Both the position numbers and the translations under genes were made by a program. Below, piece after piece: positions 62,260 to 64,000 of a stretch of DNA of 64,000 nt. Origin of the DNA: Sphingosinithalassobacter tenebrarum (GTDB lineage: Bacteria > Pseudomonadota > Alphaproteobacteria > Sphingomonadales > Sphingomonadaceae); assembly GCF_011057975.1 (NCBI RefSeq), contig NZ_CP049109.1, positions 1,271,001 to 1,335,000 of the forward strand, in the 5' to 3' direction. Numbering within the stretch: the stretch's first letter is position 1; each line of letters begins with the position of its first letter. The notes below the pieces were generated by a model. It saw only the letters and a program-made list of their open reading frames with translations, did not search any database and was not told where the DNA came from.

Positions 62260-62293
62260 CCCCGGCACCCGATGCGCGCTCTACAATGAGAAT

Positions 62294-62720
62294 ATGAGAA
62301 TCGCTCTTGCCTTGCTGATGCTGTTCACGCTTGCCGCGTGCGGTGGTGGCGACGAGGCGGTTTCTCAGGCGCGCGGGGCGGTGTCGACATTTCACCAGCG
62401 GCTCGAGGCTCGCGACTATGACGCGATCCTGGCCGACCGCGCGCCTTCCCTGATCCGCTCGGCGAGCGAGGCCGAGATGCGCGCGGTGCTCTTTTCGGTG
62501 CATGACGAAGTCGGGCCGATGATAGCCGCGGAGGAACTGAGCGCCGCGCAGCAGGTATCGAGCGATCGCCGTATCGTAGGTATCGAGCGATCGCCGTATC
62601 GTGTCGCTCCACTATCTCTCGCATCATGAGGATGGCGATGTGCGCGAGCGCTTCACCTTCGAGATCGTCGATGGCCGGCCGATGCTGGCGGGCTATACGG
62701 TGGAAACCGTCCCGCGCTAG
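62294..62720 (+). pseudogene. lipoprotein gene frameshifted by a 25-bp tandem duplication
   Basis: The gene begins MRIALALLMLFTLAACGGGD (lipobox LAAC). The frame is normal to QQVSSDRRIV, where the 25 bases 62553-62577 are perfectly repeated at 62578-62602. The second copy shifts the frame and stops translation at 62629. Deleting one copy gives QVSSDRRIVSLHYLSHHEDG, then VRERFTFEIVDGRPMLAGYT and a stop at 62720, a sensible 133-residue lipoprotein. It is either a recent mutation or a reversible switch. Confidence 0.8.
62553..62602. repeat. perfect 25-bp tandem duplication
   Basis: AGGTATCGAGCGATCGCCGT plus ATCGT occurs twice without gap. Because 25 is not a multiple of three, the duplication changes the reading frame of the lipoprotein gene. 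Confidence 0.95.
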
Positions 62721-63394
62721 CGATCGCCCAGGCGCGCCAGCGTCGGGATCAGTTCGTCATAATGGTCGATCACGGCATCGGCCCCCAGATCCACGATCGG
62801 TCCCGAGTGAAAGCCGAAGCTGACGGCAATGCTCGGCACCCCGGCATTGCGCGCGGCGCCGGTGTCGTAGATTGAATCCCCTACGAACGCCGCGCGGCCG
62901 CCGCCGCAGCGGGCAACCATCTCGTTGATCGGCGCGGCCGAGGGCTTGGCGTTGCCCTTGCCCATCGTGTCTCCGCCGATGATCGTTTCGAAGCGCCCCG
63001 CTAGGTCGAGCTTGCCGAGGAGGCGTACCGCCAAATTCTCGAATTTGTTGGTCACCACCGCGACCCGGATTCCCATTGCATCGAGCTGGTCGAGCGCGTC
63101 GAGCAAGCCGGAATAGGGGCGGGTGCCCACCGCGATATTGGCTTCGTAATGGCGCAGCAGCAGCTTGTAATAGCGATCGAACGCCGCTTCGTCGCAGCCG
63201 CCGGTATCTTCCAGCGTCTTGCGCAGCATGTTCTTCGCGCCGCCGCCGATATTGGGTTTGACCTGCTCGAACGACAGCGGATCGCGCCCTGCCGCCGCCA
63301 GTGCGTGATTGACCGCCGCGACCAGATCGGGGCTGGTGTCGAGCAACGTGCCGTCGAGGTCGAATCCGACGATTTCGAAAGGAATCTTGTCCAT
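62717..63394 (-). CDS. gph: phosphoglycolate phosphatase
   Basis: A 225-residue HAD-superfamily phosphatase removing 2-phosphoglycolate. Motif I is GFDLDGTLLDTSPDLVAAVN, motif II VAVVTNKF, and motifs III and IV FVGDSIYDTGAARNAGV. The ATG at 63394 (MDKIPFEIVG) is chosen over a longer frame. Its end overlaps the stop of the convergent lipoprotein gene by four bases. Confidence 0.88.
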   Translation of the reverse strand: MDKIPFEIVGFDLDGTLLDTSPDLVAAVNHALAAAGRDPLSFEQVKPNIGGGAKNMLRKTLEDTGGCDEAAFDRYYKLLLRHYEANIAVGTRPYSGLLDALDQLDAMGIRVAVVTNKFENLAVRLLGKLDLAGRFETIIGGDTMGKGNAKPSAAPINEMVARCGGGRAAFVGDSIYDTGAARNAGVPSIAVSFGFHSGPIVDLGADAVIDHYDELIPTLARLGDR

Positions 63395-63468
63395 CCGCGC
63401 CCTGCTGCCCCGCCCGGTATGGAAATGGCAACCCTGACGTGGCATCGCGGGGCCAGCGTGGAGGGATC

Positions 63469-64000
63469 ATGACCGACAAGATCGCCGCGATCATCCTTGC
63501 CGCCGGCAAGGGGACGCGGATGAAATCCGACCTGCACAAGGTGCTGCACCCAATCGCCGGGCGGCCGATGCTGCTGCATCTCGTCGCGAGCGTCGGCGAA
63601 TTGTCGCCGCAGCGGACCATCACCGTGGTCGGCGCGGGGCGCGAGCAGGTCGAGGCCGCCGTCGCGCCGCACGGCGTCGAAATCGCGCATCAGGCCGAAC
63701 AGCTCGGCACCGGCCATGCCGTGCGGATGGCGGAGGACGCGCTGGCGGGCTTCAATGGCGATGTGCTGATCCTCTATGGCGACGTGCCGCTGGTTTCGCC
63801 CGAGACGATGACACGGATGCTTGACCGGCTCCATGCCGACGACGCGCCTGCCGCCGTCGTGCTCGGTTTCCGCCCGACCGATCCGGGCGCCTATGGCCGG
63901 ATCATCGCCGACCGCGACGGATGGATCGAGAAGATGGTCGAATATAAGGACGCGACCGTCGCCGAACGCGCCGAAACGCTGTGCAATTCGGGGCTGATGG
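63469..64000 (+). CDS. glmU: bifunctional GlmU, N-terminal part (cut by window end)
   Basis: The first 177 codons encode the uridyltransferase domain: IAAIILAAGKGTRMKSDLHK with the nucleotide-binding loop, VLHPIAGRPM, AEQLGTGHAVRMAEDAL, LILYGDVPLVSPET, and NSGLM at the edge. GlmU makes UDP-GlcNAc for murein and LPS. GGAGGG precedes the ATG. The acetyltransferase half lies beyond 64000. Confidence 0.95.
   Translation, partial: MTDKIAAIILAAGKGTRMKSDLHKVLHPIAGRPMLLHLVASVGELSPQRTITVVGAGREQVEAAVAPHGVEIAHQAEQLGTGHAVRMAEDALAGFNGDVLILYGDVPLVSPETMTRMLDRLHADDAPAAVVLGFRPTDPGAYGRIIADRDGWIEKMVEYKDATVAERAETLCNSGLM

Overview
The window reads as a chromosome segment of a high-GC alphaproteobacterium, most likely a sphingomonad (Sphingomonadales). 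This rests on the pstSCAB-phoU-phoB order with an adjacent phoR, the OxyR/AhpCF block, DUF2794 and DUF2171/SWFGD proteins, an HPr-rel-A (PqqD-like/HprK-like/nucleotidyltransferase) locus, and interspersed GAGCTTGTCGA...TCGACAGGCTC palindromes common in that group. No species can be named from the sequence alone.

Layout. 1-1050 is a scar-like stretch with a truncated RcnB-like gene, an AT-rich membrane protein and another gene fragment. 1061-6430 is core: LD-carboxypeptidase and an Mpl/MurC-type ligase (cell-wall recycling), a membrane protein/XRE regulator/hydrolase operon, and a DUF2171 protein. From tRNA-Ala(CGC) at 6429 to somewhere between about 37.9 and 38.34 kb lies an integrated mobilizable element. 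It carries a large serine recombinase whose gene runs into the tRNA, a coupling protein without membrane helices, ArdA, a MucR-type regulator, a short tyrosine recombinase, ParDE, a MobC-like protein and a relaxase. No type IV secretion genes are present, so it would need a helper.

The element's cargo is the most interesting part. A 1434-residue Sec-exported Rhs/YD-repeat protein (21899-17595) is followed on the same strand by four start-less alternative C-terminal tips, each coupled to its own small membrane protein or lipoprotein. All five tips begin at the same 11-bp motif (GCCGCAAA[A/G][T/G]G) encoding Pro-Gln, and a tyrosine recombinase gene sits inside the array. This looks like a tip-swapping Rhs cassette system. 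Next to it is a CHAT protease preceded by seven 25-bp tandem repeats and facing an ankyrin-like protein, then a DNA methyltransferase split by a complete IS3-family element (1240 bp, 4-bp target duplication), and a TauD-like oxygenase with a short acidic peptide gene.

38.3-64 kb is core again: LplT-like transporter, pgsA-moaD-moaE, a YqcI/YcgG plus DUF1989 pair, oxyR-ahpF-ahpC, two paralogous secreted proteins, TauE/CysE, DUF2794, membrane proteins, an SDR, the Pho regulon, the HPr-rel-A locus with a possible Tat-exported partner, a lipoprotein gene frameshifted by a perfect 25-bp tandem duplication, gph, and the start of glmU cut by the window end.
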